A stretch of DNA of 64,000 bases from Phycisphaerales bacterium (GTDB lineage Bacteria; Planctomycetota; Phycisphaerae; Phycisphaerales; UBA1924), in assembly GCA_020849105.1 (NCBI GenBank), contig JADLGW010000058.1, positions 1 through 64,000 on the forward strand, given 5' to 3'. Position 1 is the stretch's first letter. Each line of letters opens with the position of its first letter. Below the pieces are notes generated by a model, which was not told the origin of the DNA, searched no databases, and saw nothing but the letters and a program-made list of their open reading frames with translations. The translations under genes and the position numbers were made by a program. Below, one piece after another: positions 16,367 to 25,310 of the stretch.

Positions 16367-17371
16367 ATGAAACTCGTGTTCTGCGTCGCCGCGGCCCTGG
16401 TGGTGTCGTCCGCTTCGCTCGCGCAGGAGAAGGGGCCGATTATGCTGGTGCGTCCCGCGGGGGCCCAGCCGGCGGCCAAGCCCGCGGCCAAACCGGCGCA
16501 CACGCCGATCTATGACGAGGCGGCGGACGCCCGCGCTGTCATCGCCGCGGCCGTGGCGACGGCGAAGAAGGAGAACCGTCGTGTCCTCATTCAGTGGGGC
16601 GCCAACTGGTGCGGCTGGTGCACGATCCTGCACGACACGCTCAAGAAGGACAGGGGCCTGGCCCACCAGATCCAGTACGAGTATGACCTGGTCCACGTCG
16701 ACGTCGGGCAGTTTGACAGGAACATGGACCTGGCGGCGTTCTACGGGGCGGAACTCAGGGGCAACGGCATCCCCTACCTGACCGTCCTGGACGGCGACGG
16801 CAAGGTGCTGACCAACCAGCCGACCGGGCCGCTCGAAAGGCCGGTCACACCGCCCACGGAGCCGGGCGGGACCATCGACGCCGGGTACCAACTCGACAAG
16901 GTTGGTGAGTTCCTCAAGAAGTTCGAGGCCAGGCCGTGGCAGGCGGAGGAGGTGCTCCAGCGGGGCCTTTCCGAGGCCGGCGCCCAGCACAAGGCGGTGT
17001 TCCTGCACTTCGGCGCCCCGTGGTGCGGCTGGTGCCACAAACTGGAGGGCTGGATGTCCCGGCCGGAGATCGCCGCCCTCCTGGACAAGGCGTTCATCGG
17101 CGTGAAGATTGACGTGGACCGTATGCCCGGCGGCCCGGAGGTCCTGGCGAAGTACAACACGAAGGCGGCGGGCGGCATCCCATGGTTCGTGTTCCTGTCG
17201 CCGGATGGGAAGGTGATCGCCGACAGCACGGCCCCCGAGGGCAACACCGGATTCCCCTACAAGGATGAGGAGATTGCGTACTTCGGGACCATGCTGAAGA
17301 AGGCGAACCTTCCGGAAGCCGACATCGACGCGCTCATCGCGAGCCTGAAGTCCGGGCGCGAGACGAAATAG
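16367..17371 (+). CDS. exported protein with two thioredoxin domains
   Basis: 334 aa. A signal peptide (about 1-19, ending LAQE) and an Ala/Pro/Lys linker are followed by two thioredoxin-fold domains, each with a CGWC active site: GANWCGWCTILHDTLKKD (about residues 83-90) and GAPWCGWCHKLEGWM (about 220-228). The second has the cis-Pro strand GGIPWFVFLSPDGKV; the first has NGIPYLTVLDGDGK. Two CGWC sites in one periplasmic protein suggest a thiol-disulfide relay or reductase. The substrate is unknown. The UDG gene follows 49 bases later under its own -10. Confidence 0.9.
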   Translation: MKLVFCVAAALVVSSASLAQEKGPIMLVRPAGAQPAAKPAAKPAHTPIYDEAADARAVIAAAVATAKKENRRVLIQWGANWCGWCTILHDTLKKDRGLAHQIQYEYDLVHVDVGQFDRNMDLAAFYGAELRGNGIPYLTVLDGDGKVLTNQPTGPLERPVTPPTEPGGTIDAGYQLDKVGEFLKKFEARPWQAEEVLQRGLSEAGAQHKAVFLHFGAPWCGWCHKLEGWMSRPEIAALLDKAFIGVKIDVDRMPGGPEVLAKYNTKAAGGIPWFVFLSPDGKVIADSTAPEGNTGFPYKDEEIAYFGTMLKKANLPEADIDALIASLKSGRETK

Positions 17372-17408
17372 GATCCCGCGCCGATGACGCGCCCGCGGCA
17401 CCGGTTGA

Positions 17409-17414
17409 TACAGT
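17409..17414 (+). promoter_or_regulatory. -10 TACAGT, 6 bases before the ATG (leaderless)
   Basis: TACAGT is followed by GCCCGC and ATG. The ABC gene at 23059 has the same six bases between its -10 and its start codon. Confidence 0.55.
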
Positions 17415-17420
17415 GCCCGC

Positions 17421-18236
17421 ATGAACCCCCTCACCCGGCTCGTGGCGCGCGACGCCGCGACCTCTCGCCTGCTCGGGGCTGATTTCGTCCCGATGTACCG
17501 CGCCCGGGGCCCCGCGCCCGGGCTCGCCCCGGTCGGTCCCGTATTGGTCGAGGCCAAGCCGGAGCCGGCGCGGCCCGAGGTCGTGGTGGTCTCGCGCCCG
17601 GAGCCCGCCCGCCCGCCCGCGCCCGGCATGGGTTCGGCGATGGATGACCTCCGGGCAAGGTACGAGCGCGACGCCCCCCACTCAAAGTTCATCACGGCCC
17701 ACACCAGCATCGTCTGGGGCGAGGGCGACCCGAAGGCCCGCCTGATGTTCATCGGCGAGGCCCCGGGTGCCGAGGAGGACCGGTGCGGCAGGCCCTTCGT
17801 CGGCAGGTCGGGGCAGTTGCTGGAGAAGATGATCGCGGCCATGGGCCTGTCCCGCGAGCGGGTCTACATCGCCAACGTGCTCAAGACCCGCCCGCCGGAC
17901 AACGCGACGCCGACGTCGGAGGAAGTGCGGCTCTGCGCCCCGTACCTGTTCGAGCAGATCGGCATCGTCGGGCCGGAAGTGATTGTCACGCTGGGCCTGC
18001 CCGCCGCTCGGGCCCTGCTGAACACCACCGACAGCATGTCGCACCTGCGGGGGCGCTGGGCATCGTTCTCGCCGCCGTCGCCCTATGCGCGGGCCATCGG
18101 CGTGATGCCGACATACCACCCGGCCTTTCTCCTGCGGTCCTACACGGCCGAGAATCGCGCCAAGGTCTGGTCGGACCTTCGGCTGGCGATGGAGCGGCTG
18201 GGGCTGAAGCCCGCGTCCGGAAACGCCCCGGGCTGA
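17421..18236 (+). CDS. uracil-DNA glycosylase, family 4-like, lacking most Fe-S ligands
   Basis: 271 aa. The UDG superfamily core spans about residues 90-262: FIGEAPGAEEDRCGRPFVGR (motif 1 with the GEAPG loop), GQLLEKMIAAMG, NVLKTRPPDN and the second motif MPTYHPAFLLRS. The enzyme excises uracil from DNA in base-excision repair. Family 4 enzymes hold a [4Fe-4S] cluster with four cysteines. Here the N-terminal CxxC pair is absent and the NxxKC position is Thr (NVLKTRPP); only the Cys in LCAPYL remains. The first 70 residues are a Pro/Glu/Arg-rich linker not found in the family. Confidence 0.9.
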   Translation: MNPLTRLVARDAATSRLLGADFVPMYRARGPAPGLAPVGPVLVEAKPEPARPEVVVVSRPEPARPPAPGMGSAMDDLRARYERDAPHSKFITAHTSIVWGEGDPKARLMFIGEAPGAEEDRCGRPFVGRSGQLLEKMIAAMGLSRERVYIANVLKTRPPDNATPTSEEVRLCAPYLFEQIGIVGPEVIVTLGLPAARALLNTTDSMSHLRGRWASFSPPSPYARAIGVMPTYHPAFLLRSYTAENRAKVWSDLRLAMERLGLKPASGNAPG

Positions 18237-18373
18237 TGGGCGTGCTGGGGCGTTTTCCTGTCTTTGCGCAAAAAACCTGTTCCTTGCCGGAACCGCCCGT
18301 CTCTGCGCATCGAAGGATTAGGCAGCGGCGCCGGGCCCGGGCCGGACGCCGCCATCATCTTGACCCCCACGAG

Positions 18374-18412
18374 ACCCGGCGCTCGGCCACAGGCTGAGTG
18401 CTGGGTTTTTTT
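18374..18412 (+). terminator. strong intrinsic terminator after the UDG gene
   Basis: A 15-base stem, 18374-18388 with 18392-18406, has a 3-base loop and three G-U pairs. It is followed by seven T's (18406-18412). Confidence 0.85.
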
Positions 18413-18470
18413 CACACGTTCCTTGATACCCAGGCCCGGTGGTTGCTTCACCAACCCAGTTTTCAGCGGT

Positions 18471-18476
18471 TATCCT
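18471..18476 (+). promoter_or_regulatory. -10 TATCCT of the 18498 gene
   Basis: TATCCT ends 21 bases before the ATG, with CAAGGAG in between. Confidence 0.5.
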
Positions 18477-18497
18477 CCCGCACCCAAGGAGCCGCGC

Positions 18498-19688
18498 ATG
18501 CGCCGGACACTCATCGCCGCCGTCCTCCTGATCCCCGTCACCCTCGCCTCCGCCATCGATCCGGAGCATCAGAAGAAGGCCGAGGAGGTTCTCGCCAGGT
18601 CGATCACATGGCTCCGGGCCCAGCAGGGGGCGGGCGGCGGCTGGGCCGTCCCGGTGGAGGGCCCGGCGTACCCGGCGATCACCGCGCTGGTGCTGAACGG
18701 CATGCTCATGCAGCCGGGCATCGATGAGACGGACCCGGCGGTCGCTCGCGGCATCGCGTTTCTGCTGAAGAACCGCCAGCCCGACGGGGGCATCTACGAC
18801 CGCGTACTCCCCAGTTACAACACGTCGATCGCGCTGTCCGCGCTGGCCAGGGTGAACACGCCGGAGGCCAGGGCAGCGATCAGGCCCGCCCAGGATTTTC
18901 TCCGCACGCTCCAGTTCGGCGAGGGGGCGATGGCGGACGGGCAGTTCGCGTCCGAGACGGGGCGCGTGACAAAGGAGAACCCGTTTTACGGCGGGGTGGG
19001 ATATGGGCGCAGCGGGCGGCCCGACCTGTCAAACCTGTCGATGTTCCTGCAGGGGATGCACGACAGCGGGGTGCCGGGTGATGACCCGGCCTTCCAGCGG
19101 GCCCTGGTGTTCCTGGGGCGCGTCCAGATGCTCGACAGCGCGAACGACATGCCCTACGCGGACGGCTCGAAACAGGGCGGGTTCATCTACTCAACCGGGC
19201 CGAACAAGGAGAAGGCCGGGACGGGCCAGACCTACGCCGGGACGATCGAGGAGACGATGGACGATGGGACCAAGGTCAGCCGCCTGCGGTCGTACGGCTC
19301 CATGACATACGCCGGCTTCAAGAGTTACCTGTACGCAAACCTGCCCAGGACCGACCAGCGCGTGGCCGCGGCGTACGACTGGATCCGCGCCAACTACACC
19401 CTGGTGGAGAACCCCGGGACCGGGACGGACGGGCTGTACTACTACCTGGTGACGTTCGCCCGGGCCCTCGATGCGCTGGGGGAGCCGACCATCACGGTGC
19501 TGCCGGCGCCCGGCGACACGAACCGGACCGTCGTGCCCCATGACTGGGCCAATGACCTGATCGACCGGCTGGCCGAACTCCAGAACCCGGACGGTTCGTT
19601 CCGCAGCGTCGACGACCGCTGGATGGAAAACAACCCCGTCCTGATCACGGCCTACGCGGTTCTGGCCCTGGAACACGTTGCCAGGTAG
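18498..19688 (+). CDS. exported terpenoid-cyclase/prenyltransferase-fold protein
   Basis: 396 aa from the ATG at 18498, with AAGGAG ahead and a -10 just upstream. A signal peptide (about 1-17, ending ASAID) is followed by alpha-alpha barrel repeats of the squalene-cyclase/prenyltransferase superfamily: AIAYPAITALVL-type helices, RQPDGGIYDRVLPSYNTSIA, and the C-terminal LQNPDGSFRSVDDRW. The DXDD acid motif of true squalene cyclases is not visible and the protein is exported, so it is probably a non-enzymatic relative of the kind planctomycetes carry in large numbers. The specific role is unknown. Confidence 0.8.
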   Translation: MRRTLIAAVLLIPVTLASAIDPEHQKKAEEVLARSITWLRAQQGAGGGWAVPVEGPAYPAITALVLNGMLMQPGIDETDPAVARGIAFLLKNRQPDGGIYDRVLPSYNTSIALSALARVNTPEARAAIRPAQDFLRTLQFGEGAMADGQFASETGRVTKENPFYGGVGYGRSGRPDLSNLSMFLQGMHDSGVPGDDPAFQRALVFLGRVQMLDSANDMPYADGSKQGGFIYSTGPNKEKAGTGQTYAGTIEETMDDGTKVSRLRSYGSMTYAGFKSYLYANLPRTDQRVAAAYDWIRANYTLVENPGTGTDGLYYYLVTFARALDALGEPTITVLPAPGDTNRTVVPHDWANDLIDRLAELQNPDGSFRSVDDRWMENNPVLITAYAVLALEHVAR

Positions 19689-19744
19689 GAGTTCGTAGTA
19701 TCCCGGCCAAGAGGCGAACGCCCCATAATTCCGTCAGACTCGCC

Positions 19745-19773
19745 TTGCACATATTGACTGGGGCAGGTACCCT
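19745..19773 (+). promoter_or_regulatory. sigma70-like promoter of the trypsin-like protease gene
   Basis: TTGCAC (19745-19750), a 17-base spacer and TACCCT (19768-19773), 60 bases before the GTG. Confidence 0.45.
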
Positions 19774-19833
19774 ACGACCCAATCCATGGTCTCGTGACCC
19801 GTGGGCTGTCCAACTTGTGACGGAGGAGCAACA

Positions 19834-22800
19834 GTGAGAAACAGGATATGGTGCGGCTTCGCGGCCGCTGCGGTCATGGCTTCGTGCGCCGGCCTGGCCC
19901 AGGCCCAGACCGCGCCGCTGCCGACCCGGAACGTGGTGTACCAACTGGATTCGGGTGTACTGGCGAACACCGGCGCCGGCGGCGCCGCCCCCGTGTTCTT
20001 CCGGCAGATCCGGGTGGCGGGCGCCCCCTGGCTGCGGCTGAACTTCGACCAGGTGGTCCTCTCCGGCGACCCGAACGCGGGCACGGGGTCGTACATCCAG
20101 ATCACCTCGGTGAAGGACGGGCAGGTCCAGCAACTCGACGCCCGGCAACTGGAGGACTGGTCGTCCAGTTCCGCGTACTTCAACGGTGACACCGTGATCG
20201 TCGAGGTCTACGCCTACGCCGGCACGGGCACGAACCGCGTCACGATGTCGCACGTCCTGGCCGGGATCGAGGGCGGGTTCGGGCCGGCCGAGTCGATATG
20301 CGGCGTGGACGACCGCGTGTCGTCCAGCGACGACCGGCAGGGCCGCATCCTGCCCGTCGGCTGCACCGGCTGGCTGATCTCCAACGGCAGTTGTGCCAAC
20401 CGGTTCCTGACCGCAGGCCACTGCATGAGCGCCGGGGGCACCGGCCTGGTCGTGGAGTTCAACGTCCCGCTGTCGAGTTCCACCGGCGCCCTCAACCACC
20501 CGCCGGTGGCCGACCAGTTCCCCGTCATCCCGGCCTCCATCCAGAGCACGGGCAACGCGGGCATCGGCGTGGACGCCGCCCAGTTCTTCACCGCGGCGAA
20601 CAACCTCGGTGAGCACGCGCGCAACCACATGGGCGGCGCCGCGTACACGCTGGCCGCGGCGGCCCCCGCGGGCGCCGGGCTCGACATCCGCATCACGGGC
20701 TACGGGACCGACTCCCAGCCCACGCTGACGCAGACGCAGCAGACCAGCACGGGCCCCAGCGTGGCCAAGGTCGGCACCAACATCCGGTACACCGTGGACA
20801 CCGAGGGCGGCAACTCCGGCTCGCCCGTGGTCACCACGGCCAACGGCCTGGCGATCGGCATCCACACCCACGCCGGGTGTGACGCCGGCGGCGGGTTCAA
20901 CAACGGGACGGCGGTCGAGTTCGCCACCCTGCAGAACTTCCTGGCGAACCCCCTGGGCCCTTGCGCCCCGCTCACGGGCCCGGTGATCGCCAAGGGCGCC
21001 CCGTTCGGCGAGGGCGGGTTCGGCGACCACTTCGGGCGCGCCAACGGCCCGCTGGGCAACGGCTGGTCGGGCGCGTCGCTGGCCAACTTCTCGATCAGCG
21101 GGAGCACGGGCACCCACACCAACAACGCGACCGAGTCGATCCAGAACGACACCTACCAGGGCAGCCACCGCTCGGCGGTGATGTCCCTCAACGTGTTCAC
21201 CAACGGCACGGCGCTGCAGTTCGCGGGCGTGGCGGGCGGCATGGGCGGCAGCGACTTCTTCTATGTGAAACTCCAGGCCCAGACCTCCACGGGCAAGTTC
21301 AGCAACATCGGGTTCTACCGTTCGAGCAACGGCCCGTGGGCCGGCGGCGCCCCGTTCGCCGCCCTGTCCTCCGAGTTTGACAAGGGCCGCATGCGCGTCT
21401 CGGTCAGCCCGGACGGGGACACCGTGTCGTGCGACATCGACACGAACTTCGACGGCACGCCGGACCAGCACTACGAGAGTTCCGGGCTCAACGGCATCGC
21501 CGGCAACTTCGGCACGAAGTTCGGCCTCGTCGCCTTCGGGGCCCCGGTGTACGACAACTTCAACGTGACCCACGAGGGCAAGACGGACAACTTCGACCGC
21601 GCCAACGGCGGCATGAGCGGCCCGTGGGCGGCCTCGGCCGGCACCTTCGCCAACTTCTCGATCAGCGGCGACGCCGGCGCCCACGCCAACGCGTCCTCGG
21701 ACATCATGCGGACCACCGCGGCGACGGGCGCCGCGACGGCGTTCACGCAGTGGGTGGACGCGCGGGCGGGCGCCGGACTCTCCTTCGTCGGCCTCTGCGC
21801 CGGCCTGGGCGGGACCGACAACCTCTTCGTGAAGGTCCAGGGCACCGCGGAGTTCTCCACCATCGGGTTCTATCACGGGAACAACGGCGGCGCCTGGGCA
21901 GGGATGACCGGCGGCGCCGGGTTCTTCGGCGCCAGCGCGAACTTCACCTCCGCCCGTCTCCGCGTCGGCATCAGCGCCGACGGGGACACCGCCTACCTCG
22001 ACGTGGACACGGACTTCGACGGCGTGGCCGACCAGTCCTACGCGCGCGGCGGGCTGAACGGGATCAGCGGATCCTTCGGCAACCAGTTCGGGGTGACCGC
22101 CTACGGGGACTCGACGTTCGACAACTACGCCCTGCTGAACAACACCGGCGACACGTTCAACCGTGCCAACGGCCCGATCGGCGGCAAGTGGGCGGCGGTG
22201 ACCGGACCGCTCGGCGCCTTCACCATCAACGGGAACGCCGGTGATTACACCGGCGGGGCCACCCCCGGCACCATCATGAACACGGGCTGGAAGGCCGCCA
22301 TCACGGACAGTTCGCAGTGGCTGGACGTGTCCCTTGACCCGGGCGGCGGCGTGGCGTTCGTGTCGCTCCTGGCCGGCCTCGGCGGCACGGACAACGTGTT
22401 CGTCAAGATCCAGAACAACGGCGGCGTATCCGACTTCGACCGCGTGTTCTTCTACCACGGCCCCACGGGCGGGGCGGGATGGACCGGCATGAACCCCGCC
22501 ACCATCTTCAACGACCTGGTGACGCCGGTGACGTCGGCCCGGGTCCGGCTGCAGGTCGGCGCCGACGGCGACACCGTGACCCTCCAGGTTGACAACAACT
22601 TCGACGGCATCGCGGACGAGTCGTTCAGCCGCACAGGGCTGTCGAACATCACCGGGGCCTTCGGCAACCGGTACGGGATCGGCGCCTATGGCCCGGTCGG
22701 GTTCGACAACTGGAAGGGCACCCCGGGGACCCCGGAGGCCGCGGTGTGCTACCCGGACTGCAACGGGGACGGCGTGCTGAACCTGGCCGACTTCGGGTGC

Positions 22801-22914
22801 TTCACCACGAAGTTTGCCCTGGGCGATCCGTACGCCGACTGCAACGGCGACGGCGTCCGGAACCTCGCCGACTTCGGCTGCTTCCAGACGAAGTTCGCGC
22901 TGGGCTGCCCGTAA
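19834..22914 (+). CDS. secreted trypsin-like serine protease with three repeats and dockerin tail
   Basis: 1026 aa from the GTG at 19834; GGAGGAG at 19822-19828 fixes this start. Signal peptide about 1-24 (ending AQAQ). A chymotrypsin-like domain has the triad His196 (LTAGHC), Asp247 (GIGVDAAQ) and Ser328 (GGNSGSPV). Three repeats of about 180 residues follow, each starting with an RANGP/RANGG motif (HFGRANGPLGNGW, NFDRANGGMSGPW, TFNRANGPIGGKW); each has an F(S/T)I(S/N)G strand and a D(N/T)DFDG(T/V)(P/A)DQ-like calcium-binding-like turn. It ends with the double DCNGDG/DFGCF dockerin tail. It probably degrades extracellular protein; the repeats may bind carbohydrate. Confidence 0.9.
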   Translation: MRNRIWCGFAAAAVMASCAGLAQAQTAPLPTRNVVYQLDSGVLANTGAGGAAPVFFRQIRVAGAPWLRLNFDQVVLSGDPNAGTGSYIQITSVKDGQVQQLDARQLEDWSSSSAYFNGDTVIVEVYAYAGTGTNRVTMSHVLAGIEGGFGPAESICGVDDRVSSSDDRQGRILPVGCTGWLISNGSCANRFLTAGHCMSAGGTGLVVEFNVPLSSSTGALNHPPVADQFPVIPASIQSTGNAGIGVDAAQFFTAANNLGEHARNHMGGAAYTLAAAAPAGAGLDIRITGYGTDSQPTLTQTQQTSTGPSVAKVGTNIRYTVDTEGGNSGSPVVTTANGLAIGIHTHAGCDAGGGFNNGTAVEFATLQNFLANPLGPCAPLTGPVIAKGAPFGEGGFGDHFGRANGPLGNGWSGASLANFSISGSTGTHTNNATESIQNDTYQGSHRSAVMSLNVFTNGTALQFAGVAGGMGGSDFFYVKLQAQTSTGKFSNIGFYRSSNGPWAGGAPFAALSSEFDKGRMRVSVSPDGDTVSCDIDTNFDGTPDQHYESSGLNGIAGNFGTKFGLVAFGAPVYDNFNVTHEGKTDNFDRANGGMSGPWAASAGTFANFSISGDAGAHANASSDIMRTTAATGAATAFTQWVDARAGAGLSFVGLCAGLGGTDNLFVKVQGTAEFSTIGFYHGNNGGAWAGMTGGAGFFGASANFTSARLRVGISADGDTAYLDVDTDFDGVADQSYARGGLNGISGSFGNQFGVTAYGDSTFDNYALLNNTGDTFNRANGPIGGKWAAVTGPLGAFTINGNAGDYTGGATPGTIMNTGWKAAITDSSQWLDVSLDPGGGVAFVSLLAGLGGTDNVFVKIQNNGGVSDFDRVFFYHGPTGGAGWTGMNPATIFNDLVTPVTSARVRLQVGADGDTVTLQVDNNFDGIADESFSRTGLSNITGAFGNRYGIGAYGPVGFDNWKGTPGTPEAAVCYPDCNGDGVLNLADFGCFTTKFALGDPYADCNGDGVRNLADFGCFQTKFALGCP

Positions 22915-22922
22915 CGGTGGAC

Positions 22923-22948
22923 GGAGCGTGAGCCCTGCTCACGGCTCC
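22923..22948 (+). repeat. bulged hairpin of the REP-like family
   Basis: GGAGCGTGAGC (22923-22933) pairs with GCTCACGGCTCC (22937-22948) with one bulged C. It lies between the dockerin-protein stop and the terminator. Confidence 0.6.
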
Positions 22949-22965
22949 GGGCCCGCAGAGTCACG

Positions 22966-22992
22966 AACCCCGGCCCCGCGGCCGGGGTTTTT
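22966..22992 (+). terminator. intrinsic terminator after the trypsin-like protease gene
   Basis: AACCCCGGC (22966-22974) pairs with GCCGGGGTT (22981-22989), loop 22975-22980, with T's at 22988-22992. The same stem follows other dockerin genes. Confidence 0.85.
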
Positions 22993-23046
22993 CATGGGAT
23001 CTTCCTGCGGCTCCGAGCCCTTCGTGCGGGCGTGGATGCCTTTCGT

Positions 23047-23052
23047 TACCCT
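23047..23052 (+). promoter_or_regulatory. -10 TACCCT, 6 bases before the GTG (leaderless)
   Basis: TACCCT is followed by GCCCGC and GTG. No Shine-Dalgarno. It fixes the ABC ATPase start at 23059. Confidence 0.6.
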
Positions 23053-23058
23053 GCCCGC

Positions 23059-23904
23059 GTGCTGACCCTGACCAACCTCCGCAAGTCCTTCGGCCGGCAC
23101 GTCGCCGTCGAGGGACTGTCGCTCTCGATCGCCCGGGGTGAGGTCTTCGGCTTCCTCGGTCCCAACGGCGCGGGCAAGACGACGTCGATCAATATGGCCG
23201 TCGGGCTGCTCACGCCGGACTCGGGCACGGTAGACCTGGACGGCCGCGGCCCGCCCACCACGCCGAGCGTCCGTGCCGCGATCGGGGTCGCGCCGCAGGC
23301 CCTGGCCCTGTATGACGACCTGAGCGCGGCGGAGAACCTGATGTTCTTTGGCCGCCTCTACGGCCTGTCCGGCGCGGCCCTTGCCGCGAGGGCACGGCAT
23401 GTGCTGGGACTGGTGGGGCTGGAGGACCGCGCCCGCGGGCGTGCCTCCACGTTCTCCGGCGGGATGAAGCGCCGCCTGAACCTGGCCGTCGCCCTCATGC
23501 CCGACCCGCCGCTGCTGCTGCTGGACGAGCCGACGGCCGGCGTGGACCCGCAGTCCCGCAACAACATCCTGGACCTGGTCCGCACGCTCAGGGAGCAGGG
23601 CCGCACCGTCGTGTACACCACGCACTACATGGAGGAGGCCCAGAAACTCTGTGACCGCGTGGCCGTCATCGACAGGGGCCGCCTGCTCGCCCTGGGCACC
23701 GTCGATGAACTCATCACAATGCACGGCGGGCGCAGCGTCGTGCGCATCGAGCGCGGCACGGAGGTCCGCCGCGTTGAGACGGCCGACCCGATGCTCGAAC
23801 TGCCCGCGGCCCTGGCGGACCGTGCGACCACAGCCGTCCATATCGACCGGCCGGACCTGGAGTCGGTGTTCCTCAACCTGACGGGCCGGAGCCTGCGCGA
23901 CTGA
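23059..23904 (+). CDS. ABC transporter ATP-binding protein
   Basis: 281 aa from the GTG at 23059, chosen by the -10 six bases upstream. Nucleotide-binding domain of an ABC-2-type exporter: Walker A GPNGAGKTT (about 35-43), Q-loop GVAPQALALY, signature FSGGMKRRLNLA, Walker B LLLLDEPTAGVD, and the switch His in YTTHYMEEA. The C-terminal 60 residues (GRSVVRIERGTE onward) resemble the accessory domain of drug or Na+ exporters. The TGA stop overlaps the ATG of the permease, so the pair is translationally coupled. The cargo is unknown. Confidence 0.93.
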   Translation: MLTLTNLRKSFGRHVAVEGLSLSIARGEVFGFLGPNGAGKTTSINMAVGLLTPDSGTVDLDGRGPPTTPSVRAAIGVAPQALALYDDLSAAENLMFFGRLYGLSGAALAARARHVLGLVGLEDRARGRASTFSGGMKRRLNLAVALMPDPPLLLLDEPTAGVDPQSRNNILDLVRTLREQGRTVVYTTHYMEEAQKLCDRVAVIDRGRLLALGTVDELITMHGGRSVVRIERGTEVRRVETADPMLELPAALADRATTAVHIDRPDLESVFLNLTGRSLRD

Positions 23905-25211
23905 TGCAACGCGTGCTCGCCATCGCCGGGAAGGACGTCCGCCTGCTCCTGCGGGACAGGGGCGGGCTGTTCTTCACGGTGGGGTTGCCGCTGCTCTTCG
24001 CCGTCTTCTTCGGCGTCGTCTCCGCCGGGTTCACCGGCGCCGCGGAGGGGATCGACGTGCTGGTGATTGATGAGGACCACACGGACGCCTCCCGCGCGTT
24101 CGTCGATCGCCTGAAGGAGGGCGAGGACTTCAGGGTCTACCCGAATGTCGCGGAGCAGCCCGACGGCTCGGAGAAGACGCTCACGCGCGACGACGCCGCG
24201 GCCCTGGTCCGCTCCGGCAAGCGATCCGCGTTCATCGTCCTTCCCGCGGGCTTCGGCGACGCGAGCCGGCGCATGTTCTGGGGCGACCCGATGACGATCA
24301 TCGTCGGCGTGGACCCGTCTCAGAAGGCCCGGGCCGGCATGATCACCGGGCTCCTCACCGCCCGCGCGTACTCGCGGATGCAGGATCTGTTCACGAACCC
24401 GGCGATCATGGCCGAGCAGTCGAGGCGCGCGATCGATGCGATCAACGCAGACAAGGACATGCCCGCGGCGACCAGGGCCGTGCTCGTCCCCTTCCTGACC
24501 AGCCTGGATACATTCTCCAAGGGCTTGCCGAACGCGGCACACGCGGACGGCGCAGGGGGCGCTGCCGGGGGCTTCCAGCCCGTGAAGATCGAGACGGTCC
24601 CGATCACGCTCAAGAAGTCAAATCCCTATTCCCTGACGTTCCCGCAGGGCATCCTGTGGGGCATGCTGGGGGCGGCCGCCGGCTTCGGCATCTCGCTCGT
24701 CGCTGAGCGGACCCGCGGCACGCTCATGCGCCTGCGGGCTTCGCCCGCCTCGCCGCTCGAGATCCTTGCGGGCAAGGGCCTCGCCTGCTTCCTGGTCATC
24801 GTCGAGATGGCGTCGGCGCTCCTGATCCTCGCCCGCCTTGTCTTCGGAGTCGTGCCGACGTCCGTGCCGCTGCTGGCGCTGGCCGTCGTTTCCTGCGCCC
24901 TCTGCTTCGTCGGTGTGATGATGCTGATGTCGATGTTCAAGACAGAGGCCGCGGCCGGCGGCGGCGGGTGGGCGATCCTGCTGGTCCTGGCGATGATCGG
25001 CGGGGGGATGATCCCGCTGGAGATCATGGGCGGGTTCCTGCGCACGCTCAGCACGTTCAGCCCCGTCTCGTGGGCCATCCGCGCCATGGAGGGCGGCCTG
25101 TGGCGCGACTTCACCCTCCAGCAGATGCTCCTGCCCTGCGGCATCCTGATCGGCGTCGGGATCATCGGTACGCTGGTCGGCGCGGCGGGCTTCCGCTGGT
25201 CGGCGGAGTGA
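23904..25211 (+). CDS. ABC-2 type exporter permease
   Basis: 435 aa, starting on the last base of the ATPase stop codon. Layout of ABC-2 permeases: one N-terminal membrane helix (about 20-42), a large outside domain with VLVIDEDHTDASRAFVDRL (about 50-220), then five membrane helices in the last 200 residues (GILWGMLGAAAGFGISLVAE, CFLVIVEMASALLILARLVF, and so on) ending in a C-terminal helix. It forms the membrane part of the exporter with the preceding ATPase. The long soluble domain is typical of NatB or YhhJ-like permeases. Confidence 0.9.
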   Translation: MQRVLAIAGKDVRLLLRDRGGLFFTVGLPLLFAVFFGVVSAGFTGAAEGIDVLVIDEDHTDASRAFVDRLKEGEDFRVYPNVAEQPDGSEKTLTRDDAAALVRSGKRSAFIVLPAGFGDASRRMFWGDPMTIIVGVDPSQKARAGMITGLLTARAYSRMQDLFTNPAIMAEQSRRAIDAINADKDMPAATRAVLVPFLTSLDTFSKGLPNAAHADGAGGAAGGFQPVKIETVPITLKKSNPYSLTFPQGILWGMLGAAAGFGISLVAERTRGTLMRLRASPASPLEILAGKGLACFLVIVEMASALLILARLVFGVVPTSVPLLALAVVSCALCFVGVMMLMSMFKTEAAAGGGGWAILLVLAMIGGGMIPLEIMGGFLRTLSTFSPVSWAIRAMEGGLWRDFTLQQMLLPCGILIGVGIIGTLVGAAGFRWSAE

Positions 25212-25284
25212 AGGGGAGGCGGGCGGCGCCACATCCTCCGCGCCTCTCCGGACGCTGCCCGAGCCCTCGGCGTTCTCACACCTC

Positions 25285-25290
25285 TACCAT
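25285..25290 (+). promoter_or_regulatory. -10 TACCAT of the TlpA-like gene
   Basis: TACCAT ends 20 bases before the ATG; AAGGAGG lies between. Confidence 0.5.
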
Positions 25291-25310
25291 GACCGGGAAG
25301 GAGGCCCGCC

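Noticed and set aside
19645..22458. 937-codon minus-strand frame opposite the trypsin-like protease
   Set aside because: Antisense shadow of a gene with triad, repeats and dockerin tail; Val/Gly/Arg-rich and unlike any protein.
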